DNA from: JAAYCB01 sp012744395 | GTDB taxonomy: Bacteria; Planctomycetota; Planctomycetia; Pirellulales; Thermoguttaceae | Length of the DNA: 28,732 bases | NCBI GenBank assembly: GCA_028703175.1 | Contig: JAQVNJ010000079.1 | Span: forward strand, 1-28,732 | Direction: 5' to 3' | In this document: positions 7,150 through 15,358 of the stretch, one piece after another | Numbering within the stretch: the first letter of the stretch is position 1 | How the letters are laid out: each line of letters begins with the position of its first letter | Translations under genes and position numbers: made by a program | Notes under the pieces: model-generated | Seen by the model: only the letters and a program-made list of their open reading frames with translations | Database searches by the model: none | What the model was told of the DNA's origin: nothing

Positions 7150-7602
7150 ATGAAGAACCGCAAAGAGGCAATGGTAAACATGCATCAGGTGTTGATCAAG
7201 CGCCGAGATGCGCTCCGTCAAGCGCTTGCTGGCGACCTCAGCAAGCTCAAGGAGCTGCGTGCAACCGCGTCGGGCGACGTGGTGGACTGGGCGCTCGATT
7301 CCGTGCAGGACGAGATCAGTTCGCAGCTGGCCGAGGTCGAAAGCCGCGAGTTGGCGCGGATTGAAATTGCGCTGGAGCGGATGCGGGAAGGTCAATATGG
7401 CATCTGCGAGGGGTGCGGCTGCAACATTCCCATGGCCCGCCTGAATGCCTTGCCCTATGCCACCCTGTGCATCAAGTGCCAGCGCGAATCGGAGCGAGAA
7501 GGCGGATCGGGCGGCGGTGGCGTGGACTGGACGCGGTTAGTCGACATGAGCGGAAGCGATGCGGACGTTTCGATCAACGACATCGAGCTGGACGTCTCTT
7601 AG
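7150..7602 (+). CDS. DksA/TraR-family C4 zinc-finger transcription factor
   Basis: A 150-residue DksA-like protein. Such proteins insert a coiled coil into the secondary channel of RNA polymerase and tune promoters, often together with ppGpp. The N-terminal half is helical; residues 43-48 read DVVDWA and match the DxxDxA tip motif that DksA needs for activity. The zinc finger is Cys86-x2-Cys89-x17-Cys107-x2-Cys110. The C-terminal tail from about residue 117 (glycine-rich, then acidic) is an extension. ATG 7150 has GAGG at 7136-7139; in-frame ATGs at 7171 and 7180 are alternatives. The gene overlaps the start of the downstream protease frame by 44 bp. I give no symbol because the family has several paralogs in many genomes. 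Confidence 0.88.
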   Translation: MKNRKEAMVNMHQVLIKRRDALRQALAGDLSKLKELRATASGDVVDWALDSVQDEISSQLAEVESRELARIEIALERMREGQYGICEGCGCNIPMARLNALPYATLCIKCQRESEREGGSGGGGVDWTRLVDMSGSDADVSINDIELDVS

Positions 7603-8815
7603 ACTCCCTCGTGAGACCTCGCGGGGCGCGTCCCGCGGTCAACGAACGGAATCGCCGCTGGCTTCTGGATCGATTGCGCGAGCCGGACGGGGCATCTTCG
7701 TTCTCTGGCTGTGTGCCGCCCTGCTGGGGCCGGCTTCCGCCCGGTCGCAGACGGTGTTCGAAGCGGCAATGGAGCGTTACGGTCCGGTCGCGCCCGACAA
7801 ACGCGAGGTTCTGCTCCGGCAGCTGGAAAGCCATGCGGCGGTCCTCGAAGCGCAGTCGGCCGTCGTCAAAACAGTCGTCAAGCTGGTCGGCCCCGCCGTG
7901 GTGCATATCGCGGCCGGCGTCACCGAACAGAGCGTTCCCCTGCAGGGAGGGCGGAGCTTCCGCGAGGAGGCCGGCTCGGGGGTGGTCGTTCGGATCGGCG
8001 ACCGCGACTACGTGCTCACCAACCGGCATGTCATCGATGGCGCCACGCCGCAGCAGATCAACATCACCCTGGCCGATGGACGCCCCTTGCAGCCGACACA
8101 GGTCTGGACCGATGTGGAGACCGACGTCGCCGTGATGGCCGTCGACGCGCCGGGTCTGGTGGCGGCCGAGCTGGGAGAAGACACGCCCCTGGAAATCGGC
8201 GATTTCGTCCTGGCCATGGGGAGCCCGTTCGGCCTGAGCCATTCGGTCACCTTCGGCATCATCAGCGCCAAAGGCCGCAGAGACCTCCAACTGGGCAACT
8301 CGGGCCTTGAGCTCCAGGATTTTCTGCAAACGGACGCGGCGATCAATCCGGGCAACAGCGGCGGGCCGCTGATCAATCTCCGCGGACAGGTGATCGGCAT
8401 CAACACCGCGATTGCCAGCAACTCGGGTGGCAGCGAGGGAATTGGCTTCGCCATCCCGATCCGCATGTTCATGTTCACCGCGCGGCAACTCGTGGCCCAC
8501 GGAAAAGTGCGGCGGGCCTACTTGGGGGTCACGCTGGACCGCGACTTCGACGCCCAAAGGGCCTCCGCCTTGGGACTGCCCGGCCCCTTCGGCGCACTGG
8601 TGATGGAGGTCCGCGGCAATTCGCCGGCGGCCAGCTCGGGCCTGAAGTCGGGCGACGTCATCCTCCAGTTCAACGGCGTCACCGTTGAAGACGACGCCCA
8701 CCTGGTGAACATCGTCAAATTGACGGAAGTCGGCAGCCGCGTATCGCTGGTCGTGCTCCGCGATCGCAGCCCGCAGTCAGTCCATCTCCACCTGGCGGAG
8801 TGGACCGGGGAGTAG
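7559..8815 (+). CDS. Exported HtrA/DegP-type serine protease with one PDZ domain
   Basis: A trypsin-like protease of the HtrA family, 418 residues from ATG 7559. The catalytic triad is His157 (TNRHVID), Asp189 (ETDVAVM) and Ser267 (NPGNSGGPL). A single PDZ domain fills about residues 310-418, with a GxxxGD-like LKSGDVILQFNG stretch. A hydrophobic segment at about 45-60 followed by ASA looks like a signal peptide with cleavage near residue 61, so the protein probably acts in the periplasm. The start is uncertain: the 44-residue basic N-region is unusually long and overlaps the DksA gene, and the only closer in-frame options are rare start codons (for example CTG). It is probably co-transcribed with the DksA-type gene. 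HtrA proteins degrade or refold damaged envelope proteins. Confidence 0.88.
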   Translation: MRTFRSTTSSWTSLRLPRETSRGASRGQRTESPLASGSIARAGRGIFVLWLCAALLGPASARSQTVFEAAMERYGPVAPDKREVLLRQLESHAAVLEAQSAVVKTVVKLVGPAVVHIAAGVTEQSVPLQGGRSFREEAGSGVVVRIGDRDYVLTNRHVIDGATPQQINITLADGRPLQPTQVWTDVETDVAVMAVDAPGLVAAELGEDTPLEIGDFVLAMGSPFGLSHSVTFGIISAKGRRDLQLGNSGLELQDFLQTDAAINPGNSGGPLINLRGQVIGINTAIASNSGGSEGIGFAIPIRMFMFTARQLVAHGKVRRAYLGVTLDRDFDAQRASALGLPGPFGALVMEVRGNSPAASSGLKSGDVILQFNGVTVEDDAHLVNIVKLTEVGSRVSLVVLRDRSPQSVHLHLAEWTGE

Positions 8816-8893
8816 ACCAGTAGAGGGACTCACCCCACACCCCGTGGTAGCACTTCGCGGCGCCGCTCAGACCTTCGGCGGCCATCCGGTGCG

Positions 8894-9856
8894 TCAGACG
8901 TCAAATCGATTCTTGCTGGTCCGCCGGCCGGCCTCCGCCAGCGCGGCCAGCATTTCATCAATCACCCCGTCTTTCTGCATGTCGATGGCGACCTCGATGT
9001 TGTGGCGCCAGGCGGGAACGCGACGGCGGTCGAACACGGTGGCGCCCATCGTCAGGTCGCCCTGGGTCTCCACGTCGCCAGCCATCTCCCGGGTCGAGAA
9101 CAGGCCGGGGTTCAGGACCGCCATCAGCGCGATCGAATCGTGGGCATGGATGCCCTCCAGGCCGAACTGCTGGCGGTAGGCGCGAAACGCGGGGGGTAGT
9201 ATCTGCCGCAGCAGAGACCCGACCTTGGACGTCTCCGGCGGGAGTTGATTGAGCAGATCGTAAGACATGACGATCCGGTTGGTGATGTCCAAGGGCACAA
9301 GCGTCTTCGTGCAGCGGGAGCGAATCACGCTCCGGGCGGATTGCGGATCGCAGTAGAAGTTGAATTCGGCGGCTGGCGTGACATTGCCCGGCCCCGCCAC
9401 GGTACCACCGCTAAGCACAAGTCGCCCGACCAAGGAGGGCAGTTCCGGATCGCGCTGGAAGGCGCGGGCGATATTCGTCAGCGGCCCGAGCGCGACAATC
9501 GTCACCTCCTCGGGATTGGCACGGACTTCGTCGCAGATGATCTTCTCGGCGGGGTGCCTGGTCCGCAGTTCGGCAACCTGGAGGTGAACACCGCCGAGAC
9601 CATCGATGCCGTGGAGATGCCGGCCGTCGACCGGCAACCCGTGCTCCGCAGAGGAGGCAACTCCGAGCCTTGGCCAACGGGGAGGGTCGACCTGTTCGAC
9701 AACCGTTTGGACGTTCCGCGAAGCGACCTGAGGTGAGACGTTGCCGCCGACTGCGGTGACTGCAAGAATCTCCAGTCGCGGGTCGAACAACGCCATGCAA
9801 AGCGCCATCGCGTCGTCGATCCCCGGATCAACGTCCAATATGACTTTTTTTGCCAT
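8894..9856 (-). CDS. Inosine-uridine preferring nucleoside hydrolase family protein
   Basis: A 320-residue member of the nucleoside hydrolase family, which cleaves the N-glycosidic bond of ribonucleosides and needs a calcium ion. The family signature DVDPGIDDA is at residues 8-16 (Asp8, Asp10, Asp14 and Asp15 are the calcium ligands or catalytic acid). Further blocks are VALGPLTNIA at 121-130, AEFNFYCDP at 163-171 and the substrate-binding His239-Asp240 in IHAHDS. ATG 9856 is preceded by GGGGA at normal spacing. There is no signal peptide. It is convergent with the HtrA gene and divergent from ruvB. Base specificity cannot be assigned by eye, so no symbol is given. Confidence 0.92.
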   Translation of the reverse strand: MAKKVILDVDPGIDDAMALCMALFDPRLEILAVTAVGGNVSPQVASRNVQTVVEQVDPPRWPRLGVASSAEHGLPVDGRHLHGIDGLGGVHLQVAELRTRHPAEKIICDEVRANPEEVTIVALGPLTNIARAFQRDPELPSLVGRLVLSGGTVAGPGNVTPAAEFNFYCDPQSARSVIRSRCTKTLVPLDITNRIVMSYDLLNQLPPETSKVGSLLRQILPPAFRAYRQQFGLEGIHAHDSIALMAVLNPGLFSTREMAGDVETQGDLTMGATVFDRRRVPAWRHNIEVAIDMQKDGVIDEMLAALAEAGRRTSKNRFDV

Positions 9857-10053
9857 TCGAATCCCCGTATCCCTCGCAGCGCAGGGAAGTTCCGTCCAGG
9901 GGCGATTTTAAAGAAGGCGAACCGTTACCACAAGGGGAGCCCGCCGCGTGAGTGTTCGCCTCTCTGTTCGCAAGTCATTGTCGTGCGGCCAGATCCGGCG
10001 ATGGTACGATCCGGAGATCGCAGTGGCAAGGCCAATCCCCGCCGGTACAGGCC

Positions 10054-10083
10054 TTCATGGACTGCCGACCAATCTGTTATACT
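10054..10083 (+). promoter_or_regulatory. Candidate sigma-70-type promoter of ruvB
   Basis: TATACT at 10078-10083 differs from the TATAAT consensus at one position. TTCATG at 10054-10059 matches three of six bases of TTGACA with an 18-bp spacer. It lies about 40 bp before the ruvB start. The -10 is convincing, the -35 is weak, and promoter rules in planctomycetes are poorly known. Confidence 0.4.
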
Positions 10084-10122
10084 GTCTAGTCAACAGCCGT
10101 TCACCAGCTAACGTGTCCGCTC

Positions 10123-11145
10123 ATGAGCCGCGAACCGATTTTGCAGCCCCCAGCCTCGCCCAGTGAAGACGATCGCGCCCTGCGGCCGCAACGCATGGAG
10201 GAGATGGTCGGGCAGCGCGATGTGTATGCCCGGCTGCAAATTGTGGTCGACGCCGCGACGAAGCGGGGCGAACCGCTCGGCCACATCCTTTTCGACGGCC
10301 CCCCCGGGTTGGGAAAGACCACGTTTGCCACATGCATCCCCCGCGATCTAGGGGTCGGATTTCAGATTGGCTCCGGGGCGACTCTGAAGGCCCCCAAGGA
10401 CCTGGTCCCGTATCTTACGAACGCGGAGGAGAATTCGATCCTCTTCATTGACGAGATCCACCGGATGCAGAAAGCCGTCGAGGAGTTTCTGTATCCTGCC
10501 ATGGAGGATTTCCGCATCGACCTGACGCTCGGCGAAGGCGTCAACGCCCGCACGCTCAATATCCAGTTGAAGCCGTTCACGCTGATCGGGGCGACGACGC
10601 GGACCGGGTTGATTTCCGCGCCGCTGCGTGACCGTTTTCAAATGCGCGAGCACCTCGACTTCTACACGATCGAGGAGCTTGCCGAGATCGTGGTCCGAAA
10701 CGCCAGGAAGCTCCAGGTGGAGATCGCGACGGATGCGGCCACGGAGATCGCCACCCGAAGCCGCGGCACGCCCCGATTGGCCAACAATCGCTTGCGCTGG
10801 GTCCGCGACTACGCACTGAGCAGGGCCGACGGGCGGATCACGCTCGATGTCGCGCGGCGGGCCCTTGAAATGCAGGGAATCGACAACCTTGGGCTCGACA
10901 CCCAGGACCGCAAATACTTGCAGACGATTGCCCGCGTGTTCGACGGCGGGCCGGTCGGCGTGGAAGCCGTGGCCCACACGATGAATCTTGTCCCCGATAC
11001 GCTGATTGACGAAGTCGAGCCATTCCTGCTCCGATCGGAACTGATGATCCGCACTCCCCGCGGACGGCGGTTGACCGCGGCGGGGTACGCGCACCTGAAG
11101 AGCGAGCCGGACAATCCCTCGCATGCCCAGGGGGCCCTGTTTTGA
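10123..11145 (+). CDS. ruvB: Holliday junction branch migration helicase RuvB
   Basis: A 340-residue AAA+ motor that with RuvA drives branch migration of Holliday junctions. Walker A is GPPGLGKT at 59-66, Walker B ILFIDEIH at 106-113, sensor 1 IGATTR at 155-160, the arginine finger is Arg171 in LRDRF, and sensor 2 is in GTPRLAN at about 215-221. The winged-helix domain carries the conserved IRTPRGR at 309-315. Length and domain order are normal. Some usually conserved positions differ: NRLRWVRDYA after sensor 2 instead of RLLRRVRD, FQMREHLDFY instead of the usual FG-containing stretch, and a non-standard C-terminal tail. ruvA and ruvC are not adjacent, so ruvB stands alone here. A hairpin with a T-tract lies downstream. 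Confidence 0.93.
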   Translation: MSREPILQPPASPSEDDRALRPQRMEEMVGQRDVYARLQIVVDAATKRGEPLGHILFDGPPGLGKTTFATCIPRDLGVGFQIGSGATLKAPKDLVPYLTNAEENSILFIDEIHRMQKAVEEFLYPAMEDFRIDLTLGEGVNARTLNIQLKPFTLIGATTRTGLISAPLRDRFQMREHLDFYTIEELAEIVVRNARKLQVEIATDAATEIATRSRGTPRLANNRLRWVRDYALSRADGRITLDVARRALEMQGIDNLGLDTQDRKYLQTIARVFDGGPVGVEAVAHTMNLVPDTLIDEVEPFLLRSELMIRTPRGRRLTAAGYAHLKSEPDNPSHAQGALF

Positions 11146-11314
11146 ACCGGCAACCACTAGCGTCTCCGAGCGAACCAGCGCTATCCGGATCGCAACACCG
11201 CGCACGTCGCCGGAGGCTCAAACGGTCGGCGAGTCCGGCAAACCCGCGGCAGCCGACCGTCGCTGCCCGCAAGGACCTCGCCGCAGAAATGAATTCCGCC
11301 AAATCTAGCGGCTA

Positions 11315-11347
11315 CACCCTTTCGGGTGGTTGTGCGGTCTTTTTTTT
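11315..11347 (+). terminator. Hairpin plus T-tract between ruvB and the STAS gene
   Basis: CACCC at 11315-11319 and GGGTG at 11324-11328 form a short stem with a TTTC loop, and eight T residues follow at 11340-11347. The gap of about 11 nt between stem and T-tract is longer than ideal. Upstream, CCGC 11296-11299 with GCGG 11308-11311, and CCGCA 11281-11285 with TGCGG 11333-11337, could build a larger branched fold that ends closer to the T-tract. It is either the ruvB terminator or a leader structure of the next gene. Confidence 0.45.
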
Positions 11348-11415
11348 CGGATAGGATGGAGACGTACGTTGGCAGGGGGCGCCGCGTTTTTTCTTTTCGA
11401 GTGAGGAGGAATGGA

Positions 11416-11793
11416 ATGCCTGCTACCGCTCCTCAATGGGAATTGGACGTCGACCGAGGTCCCGATTGGCTGTTCGTCAAGGTGCATGTTCCCAAGCGAT
11501 CGCGCGGTGAGGACCCGCCGATCGCCGACTGGATTTGGGAGCTTCTCGAACAGCATTTCATCTACCGGCTTGCACTGGAGTTGGACGACGTTCCGCTGAT
11601 GCACAGCTATCTGCTCGGCCAATTGGTCCTGCTCCAGAAGAGGATCCGCGAGCGCAGCGGGGTGCTGCGCGTATGCGGCCTGTCGGCGATGAACCGCCGC
11701 GTGCTGGAGATGCACGGACTGAGCGGCCAGTTGCCGGATTACTGCGATCGCAACGAAGCCGTGATGGGATCGCGGTTGAGCAAGCCGCGCTGA
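11416..11793 (+). CDS. STAS-domain protein (anti-sigma factor antagonist-like)
   Basis: A 125-residue single-domain protein resembling SpoIIAA/RsbV-type STAS domains, which bind anti-sigma factors and are controlled by serine phosphorylation. The central block (residues 54-101, starting LELDDVPLMHSYLLG) has the STAS order: strand, helix with a serine (Ser64 sits where the phosphorylated serine is expected), a long helix (LVLLQKRIRERSG), then LRVCGLS and a C-terminal helix ending in MHGLSGQLP. The match is weaker than for a typical antagonist because the usual D-S-S-G turn is altered. GGAGGA at 11404-11409 fixes ATG 11416. An ATG at 11411 is in another frame. No anti-sigma kinase is nearby. 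Confidence 0.7.
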   Translation: MPATAPQWELDVDRGPDWLFVKVHVPKRSRGEDPPIADWIWELLEQHFIYRLALELDDVPLMHSYLLGQLVLLQKRIRERSGVLRVCGLSAMNRRVLEMHGLSGQLPDYCDRNEAVMGSRLSKPR

Positions 11794-11841
11794 CGCGGCG
11801 ATTGCGCGGTCCGGCCGGCAGGTCGAGCCGATCGGCGTCTG

Positions 11842-12063
11842 TCAGCCGACGGCAACTTCCAGTTCGTTATGAATCTCCTCGATGCCGCCGACTTCCCGGA
11901 GGGCCTCTTGGGCCATCTGTTTTTGGAAGTAGGAACGGACTACGCCCCGCAGGGTAATTCGCCCTTCCGAGGTCTCGAAACGGAGATTTCTGCGGGCGAG
12001 GTAGGGATTCGTTTCAAACGCGGCCAGGACCTTGTCGTTCAACAGATAGTCTGAGCGGCTCAT
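11842..12063 (-). CDS. Small BON-domain protein
   Basis: A 73-residue protein made almost entirely of one BON domain, a fold thought to bind membranes or phospholipids. The core reads ITLRGVVRSYFQKQMAQEAL with the conserved glycine, followed by VGGIEEIHNEL, which matches the usual A..V.GV..V.N pattern. There is no signal peptide or membrane segment, whereas many BON proteins are exported, so its place in the cell is unclear. ATG 12063 has GAGGAAACC directly before it. It converges on the STAS gene with 48 bp between the stops. It is divergent from the flavoprotein gene. Confidence 0.82.
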   Translation of the reverse strand: MSRSDYLLNDKVLAAFETNPYLARRNLRFETSEGRITLRGVVRSYFQKQMAQEALREVGGIEEIHNELEVAVG

Positions 12064-12333
12064 GGTTTCCTCGGCTGGACGATTCCGGGAGGGGGAGCGA
12101 AGGCGAGAAGGCCTCCGAAGCGACGGTTTTGACTGAGAAACCGGGGGGAGGGATCAGGGAGGTCCGCGCCGATTTCTCCAGAGAGGCGCGGGCGAAGAAT
12201 GGGGGGCTGGCCCTGCCTCTCCCTATTCCCCCCCGATCGGCGACGCTGAAGTGCAATCTGCAAGGCAAACAGAAATCCGTGCGAAAAAATGAGGCATCCC
12301 GCGCACTTGGGACAGTTGTAGGGGACAGGATCG

Positions 12334-13590
12334 ATGGACGACTGGTCCGTGGTGGTCGTAGGGGGAGGGCCGGCGGGGCTCCTTGCGGCCTGCCGCGCGG
12401 CGGCGCGGGGGCGCCGCACGCTGCTGCTGGAAAAGAACCGCCGGCCGGGCGTCAAGATCCTGATTTCCGGCGGCGGCCACTGCAATCTGACCCAGGCCAC
12501 CGACGCCCGGGGGATCGTCATGGCATTCGGCCCGAACGGGCGGTTCCTCCACTCGGCGCTGGCCGCCTTGGGACCCCGGCAGCTCGTGGAACTGTTCGAA
12601 GCGGAAGGGGTCCGGACCGAGGTCGAACCGGGCGGCAAGGTCTTTCCCGCCAGCCGCCTCGCCCGCCACGTGCTCGACGCCCTGATGAGGTGTTTCCACC
12701 GGAGCGGCGCTACCTTGGCCACGGAGGAACCGCTTGTGGATCTCCAGCGCAACCGGTGCGGGTTTCGCCTCGCCACCACGCGGCGGATTCTCACGGCGGA
12801 GACCGTGGTCCTCGCCACGGGCGGCTGCTCCTATCCGCGCTGCGGCACGACCGGCGAAGGCTACCGCTGGGTGCAGAAGTTGGGGCACACGATCGTCGCG
12901 CCCCGGCCTGCCCTGACGCCCATCGTGACGGATTCCCCCTGGATCGCGGCCCTTCAAGGGATCGCAGTCCCGGACGTGCTGTTGACACTGGCCGAGGGCG
13001 CGACCGGTTCGCCAGCCGGCCCGAAGCGCAAGACACCGCTCGTGCAGAGACGCGGGGCGATCCTGTTTGCCCACTTCGGCCTGTCCGGGCCGGTGGCCCT
13101 CGATTTGAGCCGCGCCGTCAGCGTTCGCCCGCGGGGCCAGCGGCCGACCCTGCTGTGCGATCTCTTGCCGGAAACCTCCGAGAGCCGGTTCGAGCAGCTC
13201 CTCGCAGAGGAAGCGAGCCGGTCCGGCAGGCGGCGGATGGCAAGCATCCTGGAGCACTGGCTGCCCCGGCGCCTTGCCGACGCGCTGGTCGTTCAGGCCC
13301 GCCTGTCGCCGGAACGCCGCAGCGCCGAAGTCTCCCGGCCGGAGCGTCGCCGGATCGTCGAGACCGTCAAACGGCTCTCGATCCGCGCCACCGGAACCTT
13401 GGGTTTCGAGAAGGCGGAAGTCACCGCCGGCGGAGTCGCCCTTGAGGAGATCGATTCTCGCACGATGCAGAGCAAGCGCGTCGCGGGACTGTTCCTCGCC
13501 GGGGAGCTCCTGGACCTCGATGGCCCGATTGGCGGATACAATCTCCAGGCCGCCTTCAGCACGGGACATCTTGCCGGCGAAAACGCCTGA
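12334..13590 (+). CDS. HI0933/YhiN-family NAD(P)/FAD-dependent flavoprotein
   Basis: A 418-residue member of the HI0933 (BaiN-like) flavoprotein family, whose cellular roles are largely unknown. The N-terminal dinucleotide-binding motif is VVVVGGGPAG at 6-15, followed by LLLEKN at 30-35. The family signature SGGGHCNLT is at 45-53. Near the C-terminus come GFEKAEVTAGGV and then AGELLDLDGPIGGYNLQ, the second FAD-binding block typical of the family. There is no signal peptide. ATG 12334 is preceded by AGGGGACAGGA. It stands alone, converging on the M48 protease gene. Confidence 0.92.
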   Translation: MDDWSVVVVGGGPAGLLAACRAAARGRRTLLLEKNRRPGVKILISGGGHCNLTQATDARGIVMAFGPNGRFLHSALAALGPRQLVELFEAEGVRTEVEPGGKVFPASRLARHVLDALMRCFHRSGATLATEEPLVDLQRNRCGFRLATTRRILTAETVVLATGGCSYPRCGTTGEGYRWVQKLGHTIVAPRPALTPIVTDSPWIAALQGIAVPDVLLTLAEGATGSPAGPKRKTPLVQRRGAILFAHFGLSGPVALDLSRAVSVRPRGQRPTLLCDLLPETSESRFEQLLAEEASRSGRRRMASILEHWLPRRLADALVVQARLSPERRSAEVSRPERRRIVETVKRLSIRATGTLGFEKAEVTAGGVALEEIDSRTMQSKRVAGLFLAGELLDLDGPIGGYNLQAAFSTGHLAGENA

Positions 13591-13620
13591 ACGCTCCTGT
13601 GAGAGGCGGCACCGCGGCGA

Positions 13621-13636
13621 CCGGGCAAGAGCCCGG
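13621..13636. terminator. Perfect short hairpin between convergent genes
   Basis: CCGGGC-AAGA-GCCCGG forms a perfect 6-bp stem with a 4-nt loop, 31 bp after the flavoprotein stop and 35 bp before the M48 stop on the other strand. There is no T-tract, so it could serve both strands as a weak terminator or simply mark the 3' ends. Confidence 0.35.
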
Positions 13637-13670
13637 CCTGGTGGCCCAGGACGCGGTCGAGCAGCGCATC

Positions 13671-15062
13671 TTACGGAAGCAGCGCGGCGACAACCGGGCT
13701 GAGCGTGCTGGCTACCAGGAGCCAGTTGAGGAGCCGAATCCGGCGCTGCAAGCGGGAGCGGCAGGCCGGATCGGCAACCGTCCGGACCAGAAGTGCGCTG
13801 CGGCGCGCGACGCTCGGGTGCTGCCAGCCCGCTCGGCGGCGATTGGCGCCGCTGGCCACCGCCAGTTTCTCCAGGGCCGATATGAACACGCCGCACGCAT
13901 CCCCCGGATCAGCTAACTCGAGGACTCCGCAGCCATACAGATCGGCCTCCGACTCCAGTAGCCGGCAGTATCCGCCGAAGACGAAAAACGCATAGCTGGA
14001 AAGCGCGGCGAGCAGGGCGAGCGACCAGGGGAGATGCGCGGCCGTGTCGAAACGGGCGACGATCTGCTGGATCTGGATGGACGACTGCGGACAGAGCTGC
14101 TCAAAGGTCAAAAAGAGGCTCAGCGGGGCCAGCATCACCAGGCCCCGCAAGGCGAGGTGGCGATGGTGGATATGGCCCAACTCGTGCCCGAACACCGCCT
14201 CGATCTCTTCGCCCGTCAGGCTGGCGATCAAGCCGTCGCTCAAGAAGACGTAGCGTTTTCCCGGCAGCCAACCGGCGACCGCCGCGTTGACGACCATCCC
14301 GCCGGTCTCCCACACGAGGATTTCCCGGATGGAGAAACCCGCCCGGCCGGAGACCAAGGCAAGCCGCTCGCGGAGCGGGCCGGGCGGCAGGACGTGCGTC
14401 CTCCACAGGCGCCGCAACAACGAAGGGAAGAAGACAATCGCCAGCCCGATGGGCAAGACGTAGACCGCCACGGACCAGGGCGAAACCAACAGGCCCGGCA
14501 GCCAGATCGCCACGGCGTCCTGGACCGCCAGCAAGCCGAGGATCGGCAACAGCATGACACCGAAATAGTGCCGCGCATGAAGCGACAGATAACCCCCCAA
14601 CGCGGGGGCGCTTCCCAAGACCGCGTCTTCGCCTCTCGCCCGTGCCTGGTAGGCGGCCCGATCGACCTGGAAGAACGCCACCCACGACAGGGCCAGAGGA
14701 AGCAGGGCCGGCAGGAACAACAACAACTCGTCGGCCAGCAGGGCCCCGTCGAGATTCCAGTTGAAGCGAACGATCTGACTCCAACCGAGCCCCAGCAAGA
14801 TGCCCAGGTGCACCGCGATCCAGAGCGCGGTGTGGAGGCGGCGGCGTTTGGCAAACTCCAGAAGGATCGTCTGCCGATGTGCCCGTCCGCGCTCGATCTG
14901 CCGGACAGCGGCCAGCGCGATCGCCCAGGCAACGAGCACGACCACTCCCCCGCCGGCTGCCGCCAAAGCCACCCGCCAGGCCACGCCCGGGACGGGTTCC
15001 GATGGGCAGTTGTCCGCGATCACCAGGGTCGCCAGGATCGCCAGCAAGAAAGGGAAATGCAT
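13671..15062 (-). CDS. M48-family zinc metalloprotease, multi-pass membrane protein
   Basis: A 463-residue membrane-bound peptidase related to HtpX/Ste24. The zinc motif HELGH is at residues 293-297, and the third ligand glutamate is in LLESEAD at 368-374. Hydrophobic segments lie at about 3-16, 31-53, 78-95, 110-131, 167-190, 196-215, 305-320, 347-364 and 446-462. The N-terminal half is larger than in HtpX and resembles planctomycete M48 proteins. The frame is open to a GTG at 15134, but the added residues look like non-coding sequence and ATG 15062 starts directly in a hydrophobic segment; Shine-Dalgarno evidence is weak for both. It is co-oriented with serA upstream but separated by about 300 bp. 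The likely role is turnover of membrane proteins. Confidence 0.87.
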   Translation of the reverse strand: MHFPFLLAILATLVIADNCPSEPVPGVAWRVALAAAGGGVVVLVAWAIALAAVRQIERGRAHRQTILLEFAKRRRLHTALWIAVHLGILLGLGWSQIVRFNWNLDGALLADELLLFLPALLPLALSWVAFFQVDRAAYQARARGEDAVLGSAPALGGYLSLHARHYFGVMLLPILGLLAVQDAVAIWLPGLLVSPWSVAVYVLPIGLAIVFFPSLLRRLWRTHVLPPGPLRERLALVSGRAGFSIREILVWETGGMVVNAAVAGWLPGKRYVFLSDGLIASLTGEEIEAVFGHELGHIHHRHLALRGLVMLAPLSLFLTFEQLCPQSSIQIQQIVARFDTAAHLPWSLALLAALSSYAFFVFGGYCRLLESEADLYGCGVLELADPGDACGVFISALEKLAVASGANRRRAGWQHPSVARRSALLVRTVADPACRSRLQRRIRLLNWLLVASTLSPVVAALLP

Positions 15063-15358
15063 CGGTCTTGTCGGACGCCGGCTGCGCGGCTCGCCGCGCA
15101 CGTTGTGGACAGATACCCTCCAGGCTAACTCCACCGGCGCGGAAACTCAACTCCGCAGGCGGCCTCGGTGCGAAGGGAACGCCGTGGAATCGGCCGCCGC
15201 CACGGCGGTTGTAGCGTTTTTCGGCACGTTTCAAAATCCAGGGTCCAAGACCCCAGCCCCGCCAGTTCGGTGCTCCCGGCGGGCGGCCCGATCTTGCCCA
15301 TTTGGCCGTTGGGAATTGAACCTTGAACTTCCCCCGTCCTTCCGCCGGTTGGCGCCGT

